This document shows, piece after piece, positions 5,530 to 6,168 of a stretch of DNA of 6,168 bases. Positions within the stretch are counted from its first letter, which is position 1. Every line of letters begins with the position of its first letter. This DNA comes from an uncultured Candidatus Melainabacteria bacterium (GTDB lineage Bacteria; Cyanobacteriota; Vampirovibrionia; LMEP-6097): contig CALBDR010000250.1 in the NCBI GenBank assembly GCA_937927525.1, forward strand, positions 1-6,168, given 5' to 3'. The translations under genes and the position numbers were made by a program. Under the pieces are notes generated by a model, which made no database searches, was not told the origin of the DNA, and saw only the letters and a program-made list of their open reading frames with translations.

Positions 5530-5541
5530 AGCTAAAAATTC
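5517..5541. terminator. Stem-loop shared by two convergent gene ends
   Basis: GAATTTTAG (5517-5525) pairs with CTAAAAATTC (5532-5541) with one bulged base and a 6-base loop. The + strand stop TAA lies in the loop and the - strand stop (complement of 5532-5534) in the right arm. The flanking sequence is only moderately T-rich on the - strand and not T-rich on the + strand. It is a plausible but weak bidirectional terminator in the only space available between the two genes. Confidence 0.4.
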
Positions 5542-6168
5542 AAAAACAAAACCTTATCATAATGCTTTTCAGCACGGTCTTTAAGCGTCTCTAGATTATA
5601 AATATCAATCTGATGAATAAAATCATTGATCTTCTGATCCACAGCTATAGCTGTGCTCTTAAGCCCTGCTATATGCCCTATGATAAGCGCATGAAGGCGC
5701 ATAGAAGTCATTTCAGAACCATACTTACTAAGACAGTAAAGTAATTCATTTGAATTGAATTCATTAGCTTTAATGTAAATGTCTTGGATATTGGCTGCGA
5801 TATTATTAGCCATGCGGTGTTTTTTTATGAGTTCAAGCGCTTTAGCGTGAATTCTAGTATCTGAATCTTGCATTTCAAGAATAATAATAGGTTTACTTAT
5901 ATCCTGAATACAGTCTTCTATTACTTTAGTAAGAAACTTTTCTAAGTACTCATCACTGTAATAATTCTTTTCACTCTTAAGAGAAAGTACAGTAGTTTTT
6001 TCTTTTAGGCTAGCGAAGTGTGCATCTATTTTAGATTTGATATTTGAATCAATACCATAGTTATCATCATTTTGAATTAAAGAAGTATTGTTATATAGTG
6101 ACCAAGCCAAATCTGCGCCATAAAAATGGTCAATGCCTAATTCTTTTAGAGTGTCAGAGCTGGTCTTA
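5532..6168 (-). CDS. Polysaccharide pyruvyl transferase family protein (CsaB-like), 5' end beyond the window
   Basis: Members of this family (PF04230; CsaB, WcaK, Pvg1) transfer a pyruvyl group from phosphoenolpyruvate to a sugar of a cell-envelope polysaccharide. CsaB-type pyruvylation anchors S-layer-homology proteins. The visible 211 residues are the C-terminal part of a protein usually over 300 residues long. The frame stays open to the window edge: before the TTG at 6108-6110 it reads KTSSDTLKELGIDHFYGAD, which matches the family segment 'S...L..LGI......D.A..L'. That TTG is therefore internal and not the start. The diagnostic motif SMRLHALIIGHIAGL lies at about 5661-5705, followed by AIAVDQKINDFIHQIDI, the counterpart of the family's 'ISYDPKV..F' segment with Asp in place. 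It converges with the export switch gene, leaving two bases between the stop codons. Confidence 0.8.
   Translation of the reverse strand, partial: KTSSDTLKELGIDHFYGADLAWSLYNNTSLIQNDDNYGIDSNIKSKIDAHFASLKEKTTVLSLKSEKNYYSDEYLEKFLTKVIEDCIQDISKPIIILEMQDSDTRIHAKALELIKKHRMANNIAANIQDIYIKANEFNSNELLYCLSKYGSEMTSMRLHALIIGHIAGLKSTAIAVDQKINDFIHQIDIYNLETLKDRAEKHYDKVLFLNF

Noticed and set aside
6108..6110. TTG as the start of the pyruvyl transferase gene
   Set aside because: The frame stays open to the window edge and the upstream residues match the family, so this TTG is an internal leucine codon and the gene is truncated by the window.

Overview
This is an AT-rich bacterial window. It carries six protein-coding genes, five on the + strand and one running leftward off the right edge. 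The organism cannot be named from the sequence alone. A type III/flagellar export switch protein, a GT4 lipid- or envelope-type glycosyltransferase and a polysaccharide pyruvyl transferase point to a bacterium with a flagellum or injectisome and a glycan-decorated envelope. The glycosyltransferase resembles the SqdX/PimB/MgtA group, and NusG and SecE are of ordinary free-living type rather than chlamydial type. A non-photosynthetic relative of Cyanobacteria (Vampirovibrionia/Melainabacteria) would fit, but this is a weak inference.

Left region (1-517): no intact gene is visible. A short open stretch (100-237) resembles the C-terminal tail of an IS66-like transposase and is probably a decayed insertion sequence. 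About 280 bp of AT-rich DNA follows, with several small inverted repeats, leading into secE.

Translocation/transcription pair (518-1417): secE and nusG overlap by one base (TAATG) and end in a stem-loop that overlaps the nusG stop codon. The usual continuation into rplK-rplA-rplJ-rplL-rpoB is absent, so the classical cluster is broken here on both sides.

Envelope pair (1443-3061): a small two-helix membrane protein of unknown function is followed with no gap by a GT4 glycosyltransferase that starts at TTG and has its own Shine-Dalgarno sequence. The pair ends in a second stem-loop overlapping a stop codon.

Metabolic gene (3101-4345): a short, single-domain malic enzyme with all main catalytic motifs. 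An extended -10 box lies so close to its ATG that the mRNA may be leaderless.

Export gene (4447-5529): a FlhB/SctU-family switch protein standing away from any other secretion genes. Its autocleavage motif reads NPDH instead of NPTH, and a glycine-rich linker precedes it. Its 101-bp upstream region can fold into mutually exclusive stem-loops. It converges, with a two-base gap, on a polysaccharide pyruvyl transferase (CsaB-like) gene whose 5' end is cut off by the window edge.

The genes look like several short transcription units rather than one pathway. No defence system, CRISPR array, tRNA or rRNA was seen. The most interesting points are the altered autocleavage site with its linker, the possible leaderless starts, the insert in the glycosyltransferase, and the alternative hairpins before the export gene.
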